NCBI GenBank assembly: GCA_020631395.1
Contig: JAHDHI010000011.1
Coordinates: forward strand, 1 to 64,000
DNA from: Bizionia sp.
GTDB lineage: Bacteria; Bacteroidota; Bacteroidia; Flavobacteriales; Flavobacteriaceae
DNA: 64,000 nt
Direction: 5' to 3'
Shown: piece after piece, positions 17,879 to 26,662 of the stretch
Layout: the number at the start of each line of letters is the position of its first letter
How positions within the stretch are numbered: the first letter of the stretch is position 1
Notes under the pieces: model-generated
Database searches by the model: none
Seen by the model: the letters and a program-made list of their open reading frames with translations, nothing else
Told to the model about the DNA's origin: nothing
Made by a program: the position numbers and the translations under genes

Positions 17879-18177
17879 ATGAAAGATCAAAAAAAGAGAA
17901 ATGGTAAAAGGACATTATATGTAGTAGTAATGGTATTGGTGATTGCCAACCTTGCTTTTAAATTCCTGAATGAAATAAAAATTGAACAGACAGCCATTGG
18001 TTGACTTGGAAAGAGATAAGAGTCTCGATAGAAAACCATAAAAACAATACATCGACCATAACTTGGACAACCTTTTTCAATTGCGACTTGGAGCCATCAT
18101 GGTATTTTGACCCCACTGAAAAATATGGTGTGAAGATCATGAATGAGCATTTGACAAATGCCTTCTTTATAAATTGA
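17879..18177 (+). pseudogene. Small membrane-anchored protein gene, apparently frameshifted
   Basis: The first frame (17879-18004) encodes 41 residues: a basic start then a transmembrane segment (LYVVVMVLVIANLAF). It stops at TGA near TTGGTTGACTTGG. A different frame then reads through TWKEIRVSIENHKN and WYFDPTEKYGVKIMNEH to a stop at 18177, with no start of its own. Joined, they would give a protein of about 98 residues with one N-terminal anchor. Either a real frameshift, a sequencing indel, or programmed shifting. No family recognised. Confidence 0.45.
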
Positions 18178-18181
18178 AAAA

Positions 18182-18557
18182 ATGGATACTGCATTCCTCA
18201 TAAGATTTTGTTCATCTTCCTTTTGTTTTCTTTTGTTGACACTTCTGTTCTTCATAAAAAAGCAAAACACAGCTCTTAACTGGTCTATATTATATACCAC
18301 GCTATGGATGACATTTACATTGGGTATAGTAAATTATTGTGCAGTGGAAACGATCTATGGCATTTCATTTGGGAACAGAACATAAAAGCATAGATGCCAT
18401 TGCCCATGCCTTAGAACACATAAACTTAGCCTATGCCTCATTGGGTTGGTTCATGAAGTTTCCAATTATAGGCAATATTTTACAATATGTTATTGACTCT
18501 ATGAATTTTGATAAGGATGGTGAAGATTCTATTTTGAAAAAAAGAAACAATGATTAA
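18182..18557 (+). pseudogene. Membrane protein gene, apparently frameshifted
   Basis: The frame from ATG 18182 encodes two hydrophobic segments (about residues 4-27 and 34-52) and stops at 18385. An overlapping frame that contains HALEHINLAYASLGWFMKF and a hydrophilic end continues to 18557. The switch lies near 18350-18375. Joined, this would be a protein of about 120 residues with three membrane segments. It follows another apparently broken gene by 4 bp, so the two probably formed one operon. No family recognised. Confidence 0.45.
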
Positions 18558-18561
18558 ATCA

Positions 18562-18594
18562 TTTTTAGTTATTTTTGAAAAAAACAACTAAAAA
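18562..18594 (+). promoter_or_regulatory. Inverted repeat ending at a sigma-factor start codon
   Basis: TTTTTAGTTATTTTT, GAA, AAAAACAACTAAAAA: 15-bp arms with one mismatch around a 3-base loop, the last base being the A of the ATG. A TAnnTTTG-like -7 element (TATTTTTG, 18570-18577) lies within it. It could be an operator or a hairpin controlling initiation of the ECF sigma factor. Confidence 0.5.
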
Positions 18595-19148
18595 TGCCAA
18601 ATCACAAGATTGATCCTAATCAATGGATTGCTTTGTATTCAGATTACTTGTTCAATTATACGATTTCTCGTGTAAGTGATAGGGAAATGGCTCAAGACTT
18701 AGTTTCTGAAACATTTTTAGCGGGTTTGAAATCGATGAAGAACTTTAAAGGAGAGGCCAGTGAACGCACTTGGTTGATCTCTATCTTAAAACGAAAGATT
18801 ATCGATTATTACCGCAAGATAAATTCGAACAAAGGAAAGGCCGAAGTTAGAATGACTTACAACAGTGATTCTGAAACCGAAGGGGATTGGCTCGAAGAAC
18901 GAGTTGCAGACCCTTTTGACAAAACAGCCGAAGACAACATTGAAAACACCGAATTGGCTACGGCAATAAGTAACTGCCTAGGGAAACTACCAGAAAAACA
19001 AGCTAATGTTTTCGAAATGAAAACAATATTGAATTATGAAACGGAAGTAATTTGTAATGAATTGAACATTACAGCGTCTAACCTATGGGTGATTATTCAC
19101 AGAGCAAGAACGGCTATGGCCAGTTGCCTTGAAAAAAGCTGGTTTTAA
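18594..19148 (+). CDS. ECF-type RNA polymerase sigma factor
   Basis: 184 residues. Region 2 has YSDYLFNYTISRVSDREMAQDLVSE and the -10-recognising ASERTWLISILKRKIIDYYRK; an acidic linker (about 85-110) follows, then region 4 (LGKLPEKQANVFEMKTILNYETEVIC). The next gene, 9 bp downstream, is a small Cys/His protein resembling a ZAS-type anti-sigma factor, so the pair is probably a sigma/anti-sigma module. The start codon lies in a long inverted repeat. Confidence 0.85.
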   Translation: MPNHKIDPNQWIALYSDYLFNYTISRVSDREMAQDLVSETFLAGLKSMKNFKGEASERTWLISILKRKIIDYYRKINSNKGKAEVRMTYNSDSETEGDWLEERVADPFDKTAEDNIENTELATAISNCLGKLPEKQANVFEMKTILNYETEVICNELNITASNLWVIIHRARTAMASCLEKSWF

Positions 19149-19157
19149 TTATTAATT

Positions 19158-19418
19158 ATGAGTAAAAATAAAATTATAATCCCTTGCGAAGAAGCTAACC
19201 ATGTCTGTGACAAAACACAATACAAAGAAGCTACCCTTTGGGAAAAAATAAAGCTTAACATTCATTTGATATACTGTAAAGCTTGCAGAAAATACACTAA
19301 GAAAAACACAATGTTGACTAAACTTCTCAAAAGAAACAAACCTCAAACATTAAAAGCATCAGCCAAAGAAAGCATAAGGTCCACTTTCGAAAAAGAATTG
19401 GCTAACTATAACGATTAG
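19158..19418 (+). CDS. Small zinc-binding anti-sigma-like protein
   Basis: 86 residues, no membrane segment. It contains CEEANHVCDK near the N-terminus and HLIYCKACRKY (H-x3-C-x2-C, about residues 35-45), the pattern of zinc-binding anti-sigma (ZAS) domains. Its position 9 bp after an ECF sigma gene supports that reading. The last 60 bp overlap the convergent UbiA-like gene on the opposite strand. Confidence 0.65.
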   Translation: MSKNKIIIPCEEANHVCDKTQYKEATLWEKIKLNIHLIYCKACRKYTKKNTMLTKLLKRNKPQTLKASAKESIRSTFEKELANYND

Positions 19419-20246
19419 CATCCAAAACATAGGAATGCATTCAACCCAAAAGGAGCTATAATATTTGCTCCTTTTTTCATTGGAAAAAACCACAAACAAC
19501 ATTGTAATCACAGTAACCGACAAAAGAATCAATATCGTATTCACGTCCAATTCATCTTTGAAGTACTCCAAAAAAAAGAATCCCAACAACAACAAAACCC
19601 CTATCAATTTGGTGCGTCCTATTCCTATTCGTTGAGGTATCGTGGATAGCTTCAAGCTATCATAGCGCAAATCGCGAATTTCGAAAGGAAGCATCAAAAC
19701 GATTACAAAGACGAAACGCTGTACCACGGTAATGAAAACATCTGCATCAAATGTCACTTCATTGTTCAAAAGTGGTAAAACGACGGTAACGCCAGACCAA
19801 ACCAACCCAATGACATATACTTTGAGTCCACTGACACTTCTAAGATTTTGATGGCTATCTACGAAAAGACGCCTTGGAAGAAATGGAATTGCGTATAAAA
19901 AGGTAATTAACGCAAATCCTCCAATGTAAAACAAAACCTCGGTTTGCAATTGAAAAGCATAATAACAAAGCAATGCGAAACAGATTAGAGAGAAGATTTG
20001 TATTATCTTCAACCAAGCCGCCAAACTTCTATGATGAAATTTTGCCAACCCGAAATACTTCACGAAATTATAACCAGTAATGGTAGCGTAGAAATTGAAG
20101 TACAGCACATTTTCATCATAGGGAACTCCAAATGTCTTCAACGTAACCCAAGACAAGGCATACACAGCCAACCCGACATGAATGCTACTGTTTAGATAAA
20201 AATCAAACAACTGTTTTATTGGTTTGTAACGTTTAGTTTTATTCAC
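19359..20246 (-). CDS. UbiA-like integral membrane protein
   Basis: 295 residues with about eight hydrophobic segments across the length. The motif EIRDLRYDSLKLSTIPQRIG (about 193-212) resembles the second Asp-rich motif of UbiA prenyltransferases. The first NDxxD motif is not recognisable (TGYNFVKYFG at about 58-67), so a canonical prenyltransferase is not certain. Bacteroidota carry many such divergent UbiA-like proteins, some in quinone or pigment synthesis. The 3' end overlaps the anti-sigma-like gene by 60 bp. Confidence 0.6.
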   Translation of the reverse strand: MNKTKRYKPIKQLFDFYLNSSIHVGLAVYALSWVTLKTFGVPYDENVLYFNFYATITGYNFVKYFGLAKFHHRSLAAWLKIIQIFSLICFALLCYYAFQLQTEVLFYIGGFALITFLYAIPFLPRRLFVDSHQNLRSVSGLKVYVIGLVWSGVTVVLPLLNNEVTFDADVFITVVQRFVFVIVLMLPFEIRDLRYDSLKLSTIPQRIGIGRTKLIGVLLLLGFFFLEYFKDELDVNTILILLSVTVITMLFVVFSNEKRSKYYSSFWVECIPMFWMLIVIVSQFFFESGPYAFFG

Positions 20247-20259
20247 TGTCTAATATGAT

Positions 20260-20475
20260 ATGAAGGGTTATTCATTCATTTTATGCTTAGCTATTTTCAT
20301 TATCTTATTTTGTTATCTTCATAACTGTCTTTTTATGAAATCAAAATTTTACTTAGAAAAAGTGAAACCGCGTTTTTATTATTTTGAGTTCTGTTTCTAT
20401 CTATTAATTCTCTTACCTATTTTTTTATTTTCACTTTTAGGTGTCTGTTTTATATTAGTTAAATTATTGTACTAA
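20260..20475 (+). CDS. Possible small hydrophobic protein
   Basis: 71 codons encoding two hydrophobic stretches (about 4-24 and 45-67) separated by a basic segment (KSKFYLEKVKPR). It is divergent from the UbiA-like gene by 13 bp. The AT-rich sequence makes a chance frame possible. No homologue recognised. Confidence 0.3.
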   Translation: MKGYSFILCLAIFIILFCYLHNCLFMKSKFYLEKVKPRFYYFEFCFYLLILLPIFLFSLLGVCFILVKLLY

Positions 20476-20674
20476 TTACTGTTTTTGAATCCGATTGGGG
20501 TCTGTTTTATGTTTTAAACCTTAACCGTTTATCGATTTAATCCAAATTAATTTGTTTTAATCACAATAAAAACTTAAATTAAAATCGTAAATGTGTGTGA
20601 ATAAGAGTGTTGATTATCATTTTCTATTGGTTAGTTTAGTTGATTAGAACTCATTTTTCATACGACATATATTA

Positions 20675-20767
20675 TTAAAGACTGCTCTCCCTAACAGCAG
20701 TCTTTATTTTTATAGCTCCTCTGTATTCTAAATCTTGGAGCAAGCTTTTAATTTCATCTATACTCAT
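20675..20767 (-). CDS. Very short frame, possible gene remnant
   Basis: 30 residues beginning MSIDEIKSLLQDLEYRG. The start resembles the N-terminus of AlbA_2/helicase-like or HTH regulatory proteins, but the frame ends at once, inside a hairpin. It may be the leftover 5' end of a decayed gene or a chance frame. Confidence 0.25.
   Translation of the reverse strand: MSIDEIKSLLQDLEYRGAIKIKTAVRESSL
20677..20705 (+). terminator. Terminator-like hairpin
   Basis: Perfect 10-bp stem AAAGACTGCT/AGCAGTCTTT with a 9-base loop, followed by ATTTTTAT. No annotated gene runs into it closely; it could end the small frame at 20260-20475 or an unannotated small RNA. Confidence 0.6.
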
Positions 20768-20993
20768 AATGCTACTGTTTTGATACCCGCATTAAACAAA
20801 AATACAAATACCATTTATTATTTGATTCTGAGAATGATAAAATCACATAATTCCCCATATTTCAACCTAAAAACAAATTCAAACGTGTGGCAATTGCAAA
20901 TTTAAACGTCAAAACCCCAGCAAAACAAGCCATTTTAGACTATTAATTGAATCAGCAAACGATCTAGCTGTTAATAACCCAAGGTTTTGGTTA

Positions 20994-21043
20994 AAAACTT
21001 TCAGTTTTAACACAAATAAAACTTTCAGTTTTCATTATTTTTG
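20994..21043 (+). promoter_or_regulatory. Twin palindromes and -7 element upstream of gcvP
   Basis: AAAACTTTCAGTTTT occurs twice (20994-21008 and 21018-21032), 24 bp apart; each copy is a palindrome (AAAACT, TTC, AGTTTT). TATTTTTG (21036-21043) fits the -7 consensus, 28 bp before the ATG. The ACTTTCA core is shared with the GbsR-type operators at 15.4 and 16.0 kb. Confidence 0.5.
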
Positions 21044-21070
21044 CGAAAATAAAAAACAACACAATAACTA

Positions 21071-23920
21071 ATGAATACAAACGCTTTTCCTCTGCGTCAT
21101 ATTGGTCCAAGAGAACATGATCAAAATCAAATGTTGAAAACACTTGGTTTGGATACGATAGATCAACTTATTTACGAAACAATTCCTAATGATATTAGAT
21201 TGAAAAAAGATCTGGATTTGGCGGAAGCAATGAGTGAATATGAGTATTTATATCATATAAACGAATTATCCAAACACAATAGTATTTTTAAAACTTACAT
21301 AGGTTTAGGATATCACCCAACGATTTTACCTGCTGTCATACAGCGTAACATTTTAGAAAACCCAGGTTGGTATACTGCTTACACCCCTTATCAAGCAGAA
21401 ATCGCACAAGGTCGTCTAGAAGCGCTATTGAATTTCCAGACCATGGTAACAGATCTTACTGGAATGGAATTGGCAAACGCTTCTCTTTTAGATGAAAGTA
21501 CAGCTGCTGCAGAGGCTATGAGCCTATTGTTTGCCGTTCGAGAGCGCACACAAAAGAAAGCAGGAGTGAACAAGTTTTTTGTTTCTGAAGACATACTGCC
21601 ACAAACCTTGTCTCTATTGCAAACACGGTCGACACCGATAGGAATCGAACTAGTCGTTGGCAATGAAGACGCATTCGACTTTTCTTCGGAATTCTTTGGA
21701 GCCATCCTTCAATACCCAGGAAAGAATGGACAAGTCAGTGACATAAAAACATTTATATCTAAAGCCAAAGCTGCAGAAATAAAAGTAGCGGTAGCTGCTG
21801 ACATTTTGAGTTTGGTCAAGCTGGAATCTCCTGGCAAATTTGGAGCAGACGTCGTTGTTGGAACAACGCAACGTTTTGGAATTCCGTTAGGTTATGGAGG
21901 TCCTCACGCTGCCTACTTCGCCACGAAAGAAGCTTATAAGCGTGACATTCCTGGTCGTATTATCGGTGTTACCAAAGACATGAATGGGAACAGAGCCCTA
22001 CGTATGGCTTTGCAAACTCGTGAACAACACATAAAACGCGATCGTGCAACTTCCAATATTTGTACGGCTCAGGTATTGCTAGCAGTAATGGCTGGAATGT
22101 ATGCAGTATATCATGGCCCCAAAGGTTTAACATTCATTGCAGAAAGCGTTCACAATACAGCTTCCACTTTGGCAAAAGCCCTAGTTCAATTAGGTATAAA
22201 ACAATCAAATACTTCATTTTTCGATACACTTCAATTGAAGGTCAATGCATCGAAAGTGAAGGCCATAGCAGAAAAACGTAAAGTCAACTTCTATTATCCA
22301 GATGCAGAAACGGTAACGATTTCCATAAATGAGACAACTTCTATTTCCGACGTAAATGAAATCATAGCCATTTTTGCTGAAATTTTAGAAAAAGAGACCA
22401 TCGTTATTGAGTCTATTTCTGAAGCGAACAACATTGAAGACTCACTGCAACGAGAATCTAGTTTTTTAACTTTGGACGTCTTTAACTCTCATCACTCTGA
22501 AACGGAGTTGATGCGTTACATAAAATCATTGGAGCGCAAAGACCTGTCATTGAATCATTCCATGATTTCTTTGGGTTCATGTACCATGAAATTAAATGCA
22601 GCAGCAGAAATGTTGCCATTAAGTTCTCCAAATTGGGGAAGCATCCATCCATTCGTCCCAGTAGAGCAAGCTAAAGGGTATCAAATAGCATTGAAGACAT
22701 TGGAAGACCAACTGACAGAAATCACTGGTTTTGCAGGTACTTCCCTACAACCAAATTCTGGTGCCCAAGGAGAATATGCTGGTTTGATGATTATAAAGGC
22801 CTATCACGAATCTCGTGGTGATGCCCATAGAAACATTTGCTTGATTCCTTCATCTGCTCACGGAACGAATCCTGCAAGTGCAGTAATGGCAGGAATGAAA
22901 GTAGTCGTTACCAAAGCTACGGCAGAAGGAAATATCGACGTCAATGATTTACGAGAAAAAGCCGAATTGCATAAAGACAACTTGGCAGCATTGATGGTTA
23001 CTTATCCATCTACTCACGGTGTTTACGAATCTGCCATTAAAGAAATCACACAATTGGTTCACGACAATGGCGGACAAGTCTATATGGATGGTGCCAACAT
23101 GAATGCCCAGGTTGGATTGACCAATCCTGGAAACATCGGAGCAGATGTATGTCACCTGAACTTGCACAAGACCTTTGCCATTCCTCACGGAGGAGGAGGC
23201 CCAGGGGTAGGACCTATTTGCGTTGCAAAGCAATTAGTCCCATTTTTACCAGGAAACCCTGTAATAAAAACAGGAGGAGACAAAGCCATCACAGCCATTT
23301 CGGCAGCTCCATTCGGCTCTGCTTTGGCTTGTTTGATTTCTTATGGCTACATAACCATGTTAGGAGCCAAAGGGTTGAAAAAATCTACGGAAATCGCCAT
23401 TTTAAATGCAAACTACATCAAAGAAAGACTACAAGGATCATATGAGACCTTATACTCCGGTGAACAAGGACGTGCTGCACATGAAATGATTATTGACTGT
23501 CGTCCATTCAAAGCCAATGGCATTGAAGTTGTCGACATTGCAAAACGTTTGATGGATTATGGGTTCCATGCTCCTACCGTATCTTTCCCTGTTGCAGGAA
23601 CAATGATGATTGAGCCTACCGAAAGTGAAAGCAAAGAGGAAATGGATCGTTTTTGCGATGCCATGATTGCCATTAGAAAAGAAATTGATGCAGCAACCAA
23701 AGAAGATGCAAACAACGTACTGAAGAATGCTCCTCATACCATGGCCATGCTTACAAGCGATGAATGGTATTTCCCTTACAGTCGTGAAACGGCTGCATAC
23801 CCATTGGAATATGTTAGAGACAACAAATTTTGGCCTTCTGTACGTCGTGTAGACGATGCTTATGGCGACAGAAATTTAATATGTACCTGTGCCCCAATTG
23901 AAGCATATATGGAAGCATAA
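21071..23920 (+). CDS. gcvP: Glycine dehydrogenase (decarboxylating), P-protein
   Basis: 949 residues, the full length of the single-chain (P1+P2 fused) type. It decarboxylates glycine with pyridoxal phosphate and passes the aminomethyl group to the H-protein of the glycine cleavage system. Visible motifs are RHIGP at the N-terminus, [32 protein letters not shown] in the C-terminal half, and the PLP lysine at about residue 700 in [16 protein letters not shown]. No other cleavage-system genes are adjacent, as is common in Flavobacteriaceae. Paired palindromes upstream suggest regulation. Confidence 0.97.
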   Translation: MNTNAFPLRHIGPREHDQNQMLKTLGLDTIDQLIYETIPNDIRLKKDLDLAEAMSEYEYLYHINELSKHNSIFKTYIGLGYHPTILPAVIQRNILENPGWYTAYTPYQAEIAQGRLEALLNFQTMVTDLTGMELANASLLDESTAAAEAMSLLFAVRERTQKKAGVNKFFVSEDILPQTLSLLQTRSTPIGIELVVGNEDAFDFSSEFFGAILQYPGKNGQVSDIKTFISKAKAAEIKVAVAADILSLVKLESPGKFGADVVVGTTQRFGIPLGYGGPHAAYFATKEAYKRDIPGRIIGVTKDMNGNRALRMALQTREQHIKRDRATSNICTAQVLLAVMAGMYAVYHGPKGLTFIAESVHNTASTLAKALVQLGIKQSNTSFFDTLQLKVNASKVKAIAEKRKVNFYYPDAETVTISINETTSISDVNEIIAIFAEILEKETIVIESISEANNIEDSLQRESSFLTLDVFNSHHSETELMRYIKSLERKDLSLNHSMISLGSCTMKLNAAAEMLPLSSPNWGSIHPFVPVEQAKGYQIALKTLEDQLTEITGFAGTSLQPNSGAQGEYAGLMIIKAYHESRGDAHRNICLIPSSAHGTNPASAVMAGMKVVVTKATAEGNIDVNDLREKAELHKDNLAALMVTYPSTHGVYESAIKEITQLVHDNGGQVYMDGANMNAQVGLTNPGNIGADVCHLNLHKTFAIPHGGGGPGVGPICVAKQLVPFLPGNPVIKTGGDKAITAISAAPFGSALACLISYGYITMLGAKGLKKSTEIAILNANYIKERLQGSYETLYSGEQGRAAHEMIIDCRPFKANGIEVVDIAKRLMDYGFHAPTVSFPVAGTMMIEPTESESKEEMDRFCDAMIAIRKEIDAATKEDANNVLKNAPHTMAMLTSDEWYFPYSRETAAYPLEYVRDNKFWPSVRRVDDAYGDRNLICTCAPIEAYMEA

Positions 23921-23959
23921 TCCTACAGTTGAACGTCGTAAAATAGAATAAAATAGGGT

Positions 23960-24023
23960 TTGCCTTTAATTTATTGGACTTATATTAGCTACTTTAGCAA
24001 AAACCCCAATAAATTAAAGGCAA
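23960..24023. repeat. 18-bp perfect inverted repeat between gcvP and the KAS III gene
   Basis: TTGCCTTTAATTTATTGG (23960-23977) and its exact complement (24006-24023) are 28 bases apart. The right arm is followed by TTCTTTTATT, so it may act as the gcvP terminator. Its position ends 10 bp before the next ATG, so it could instead be a 5' UTR hairpin or operator of the KAS III gene. Confidence 0.65.
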
Positions 24024-24033
24024 TTCTTTTATT

Positions 24034-25092
24034 ATGAATATTAAGTTTACAGGTACAGGTAGTTATATCCCCAACACCATCGAAAAAAATGAAGATTTTC
24101 ATCAACACGAATTTCTCAATGCAGATGGTTCAAAAATAGACTACCCTAATGAAGTTATCGTTGAAAAGTTCAAAGCCATTACTGGTATTGCGGAACGTCG
24201 CTATGCAAAACCACATTTAAACTCTTCCGACTTGGCATTCTTTGCAGCAGAAAAAGCCATAGAAAATGCCAATGTAGACCCAGAATCTTTAGATTACATC
24301 ATAGTTGCTCACAATTTTGGAGATGTTAGCTCAAATTCCAATCAAGGAGATGTATTGCCTTGCCTAGCCTCTAAAGTAAAACATAGCTTACGTATCAAAA
24401 ACCCAAAATGTGTAGCTTACGACATTTTATTTGGATGCCCAGGTTGGATAGAAGGTGTCATACAAGCACAAGCTTTCATAAAAGCAGGAATGGCTAAAAA
24501 ATGTTTGATCATTGGATCAGAAACGTTGTCTAGGGTGGTTGACAAGCATGACCGTGACTCCATGATCTATTCTGATGGGGCTGGCGCAACCGTTATAGAG
24601 GCTACGAATGAAGAAGGAGGCTTTTTAGCACACGCAACTGCAAGTTACACCTATGATGAAGCCTATTATTTGTTTTACGGCAATTCCAACAATCCAAATT
24701 TGAAAAAAGACACCAAGTATCTTAAAATGCATGGACGCAAGATCTACGAATTTGCATTGAACAATGTGCCTAAAGCAATGAAATCGTGTTTAGATGAAAG
24801 TGGAGTAGACATCAAAGATGTTAAAAAGATACTCATCCATCAAGCCAATGAGAAAATGGACGAAGCCATAATCAAACGTTTCTATAGACTATATAAAACT
24901 GATGTTCCAAAAGACATCATGCCCATGAGCATCCATAAACTTGGAAACAGCTCCGTTGCCACCGTCCCTACTCTTTTTGATTTGATTAGACATGATAAAA
25001 TCGAAAATCAGGCAATTGCAAAAGGAGATGTCATCATATTTGCTAGCGTTGGTAGTGGAATGCACATTAATGCAATCGTTTATAGATATTAA
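24034..25092 (+). CDS. Beta-ketoacyl-ACP synthase III family protein
   Basis: 352 residues with the thiolase-fold KAS III catalytic triad: Cys135 in FGCPGW, His269 in IHQAN and Asn305 in HKLGNSS, plus the GSGMHINA C-terminal loop. The enzyme would condense an acyl-CoA starter with malonyl-ACP. It is longer than E. coli FabH (about 317) and the N-terminus differs, matching a Bacteroidota clade distinct from the housekeeping FabH. I therefore give no gene symbol. It precedes a methyltransferase and a glycosyltransferase, perhaps for an envelope lipid, but the link is inferred only from adjacency. Confidence 0.88.
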   Translation: MNIKFTGTGSYIPNTIEKNEDFHQHEFLNADGSKIDYPNEVIVEKFKAITGIAERRYAKPHLNSSDLAFFAAEKAIENANVDPESLDYIIVAHNFGDVSSNSNQGDVLPCLASKVKHSLRIKNPKCVAYDILFGCPGWIEGVIQAQAFIKAGMAKKCLIIGSETLSRVVDKHDRDSMIYSDGAGATVIEATNEEGGFLAHATASYTYDEAYYLFYGNSNNPNLKKDTKYLKMHGRKIYEFALNNVPKAMKSCLDESGVDIKDVKKILIHQANEKMDEAIIKRFYRLYKTDVPKDIMPMSIHKLGNSSVATVPTLFDLIRHDKIENQAIAKGDVIIFASVGSGMHINAIVYRY

Positions 25093-25156
25093 TTGAGGTT
25101 TTAATTATATTCGTTTTTCAGTTTAATACGATTTTACATCCTTAGTGGAACAAAAA

Positions 25157-25705
25157 ATGCCCATACGAGGGAAAATGAATATGTACGAAGGACAATTCCC
25201 GCATAAAAGATACAAGCATACCTACCAATTCCTGGAAAGGCATATTTCTAAATCCGAGATCATTTTGGATTTGGGAGTTGCAAATCCATTCACTGGGATA
25301 ATGACGAAAAATGGGTACAAGGTAGAAAATACTTCTGGAGAAGATTTAGATTTGGATACATCTACCATTGAAAACTCAAATGCATCCGTAGTTACCGCTT
25401 TTGAAATTTTCGAGCATTTATTATCTCCACTAACAGTTCTCAAATCCATTAAAGCAGATAAGTTGGTAGCAAGCATCCCAATGCGTTTATGGTTTTCTCC
25501 TGCATATAGAAGTAAGACCGACAAATGGGACAGGCATTATCATGAATTCGAAGATTGGCAATTCGATTGGCTTTTGGAAAAGGCTGGATGGAAGATCATT
25601 GACAGGGAAAAATGGACAAATCCAACTAAAAAAATTGGCATTAGACCCATTTTAAGGTGGTTTACTCCTAGATATTACATCGTTTACGCAGAACGTATGA
25701 AATAA
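25157..25705 (+). CDS. Class I SAM-dependent methyltransferase-like protein
   Basis: 182 residues from ATG 25157; an in-frame GTG four codons upstream is the alternative. A Rossmann-type motif I (ILDLGVANPFTG, about 34-45) and motif II/III region (VVTAFEIFEHLLSP) match small class I methyltransferases. No substrate motif is seen. The gene lies between the KAS III and family 2 glycosyltransferase genes, suggesting a role in modifying a lipid or glycan. Confidence 0.7.
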   Translation: MPIRGKMNMYEGQFPHKRYKHTYQFLERHISKSEIILDLGVANPFTGIMTKNGYKVENTSGEDLDLDTSTIENSNASVVTAFEIFEHLLSPLTVLKSIKADKLVASIPMRLWFSPAYRSKTDKWDRHYHEFEDWQFDWLLEKAGWKIIDREKWTNPTKKIGIRPILRWFTPRYYIVYAERMK

Positions 25706-25770
25706 AGACATCAAATTGCAATTGACTATAAATTTTAAAGTTTAACTTTGAAATTTAAACGCTATATTTT

Positions 25771-26622
25771 TTGAATATTTACATTGTCATTCCTGCCCAC
25801 AACGAAGAAACATCTATTGGTCTTACATTGGAGTCTTTAACTTCTCAAACATTACTGCCAAAACAAGTTGTCGTAGTGAATGACAATTCTACCGATGCAA
25901 CACAATCCATCATTGAGTCTTTTGTCAAAACCCATGACTGGATTTCGATTGTAAATATGACCTCGTCCAACAAGCACTTGCCTGGCACGAAAATCATAAA
26001 TGCATTCTACAAGGGTTATGACACATTAGATGAGAACTATGATGCCATTTGTAAATTCGATGCCGACTTGATTTTTCCTCCAAATTATCTAGAGGTATTA
26101 AGCAATCATTTTGGAAATGACAAAAAAACCGGAATGGCAGCTGGTTACTGCTATATAGAACAAAATAATGACTGGGTATTGGAATCCATTACAGGAAAAG
26201 ATCATATTAGAGGAGCGCTGAAAATGTATAGCAAACAATGTTTCCAAGATATAGGTAAACTAAAAAGATCAATGGGCTGGGACACCATTGATGAGCTTTT
26301 GGCAAAATACCATGGCTGGAAACTTCATTTAGACAAAACACTGAAGGTAAAACATTTGAAACCTACTGGAGCAAGTTATAACAAGACGGCAAAATACTAT
26401 CAAGGCGAGGCCATGTACAAGATGCGGTATGGTTTTCCCTTGACCTTCTTGTCTGCCTTGAAAATGGGCTTGAAAAAGAGAAGTTTGTCCTATTTCATAG
26501 ACTACATTGTTGGTTACTTCAAGGCTGTTATTAAAAAACCAGAACGATTGGTAACCAAAGACCAAGGAAATTTCATAAGAAATTTAAGATGGCAAGGCAT
26601 CTTAAAGAAGATAAAAGGGTGA
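25771..26622 (+). CDS. Family 2 glycosyltransferase
   Basis: 283 residues with a TTG start; no in-frame ATG precedes the conserved N-terminus. GT-A motifs: VIPAHNEE (6-13), VVVVNDNSTDAT (33-44) and the DxD-type FDADLIFPP at about residues 94-102. The C-terminal part is basic with an amphipathic stretch (KMGLKKRSLSYFIDYI), so membrane association is likely. Acceptor unknown. Confidence 0.85.
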   Translation: MNIYIVIPAHNEETSIGLTLESLTSQTLLPKQVVVVNDNSTDATQSIIESFVKTHDWISIVNMTSSNKHLPGTKIINAFYKGYDTLDENYDAICKFDADLIFPPNYLEVLSNHFGNDKKTGMAAGYCYIEQNNDWVLESITGKDHIRGALKMYSKQCFQDIGKLKRSMGWDTIDELLAKYHGWKLHLDKTLKVKHLKPTGASYNKTAKYYQGEAMYKMRYGFPLTFLSALKMGLKKRSLSYFIDYIVGYFKAVIKKPERLVTKDQGNFIRNLRWQGILKKIKG

Positions 26623-26662
26623 TTGTATTTTATGGTCTTTCCAAATCAAAAGGCATCTCTCA

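Larger units (their letters stand above)
20476..21070. other. Long AT-rich gap before gcvP
   Basis: Nearly 600 bases with no normal-sized gene. It holds a terminator-like hairpin (20677-20705), a 30-residue minus-strand frame (20675-20767) and paired palindromes just before gcvP (20994-21032). I see no glycine-riboswitch-like double aptamer. Confidence 0.5.

Noticed and set aside
20476-21070. Glycine riboswitch before gcvP
   Set aside because: I saw no tandem aptamer-like architecture, only short palindromes.
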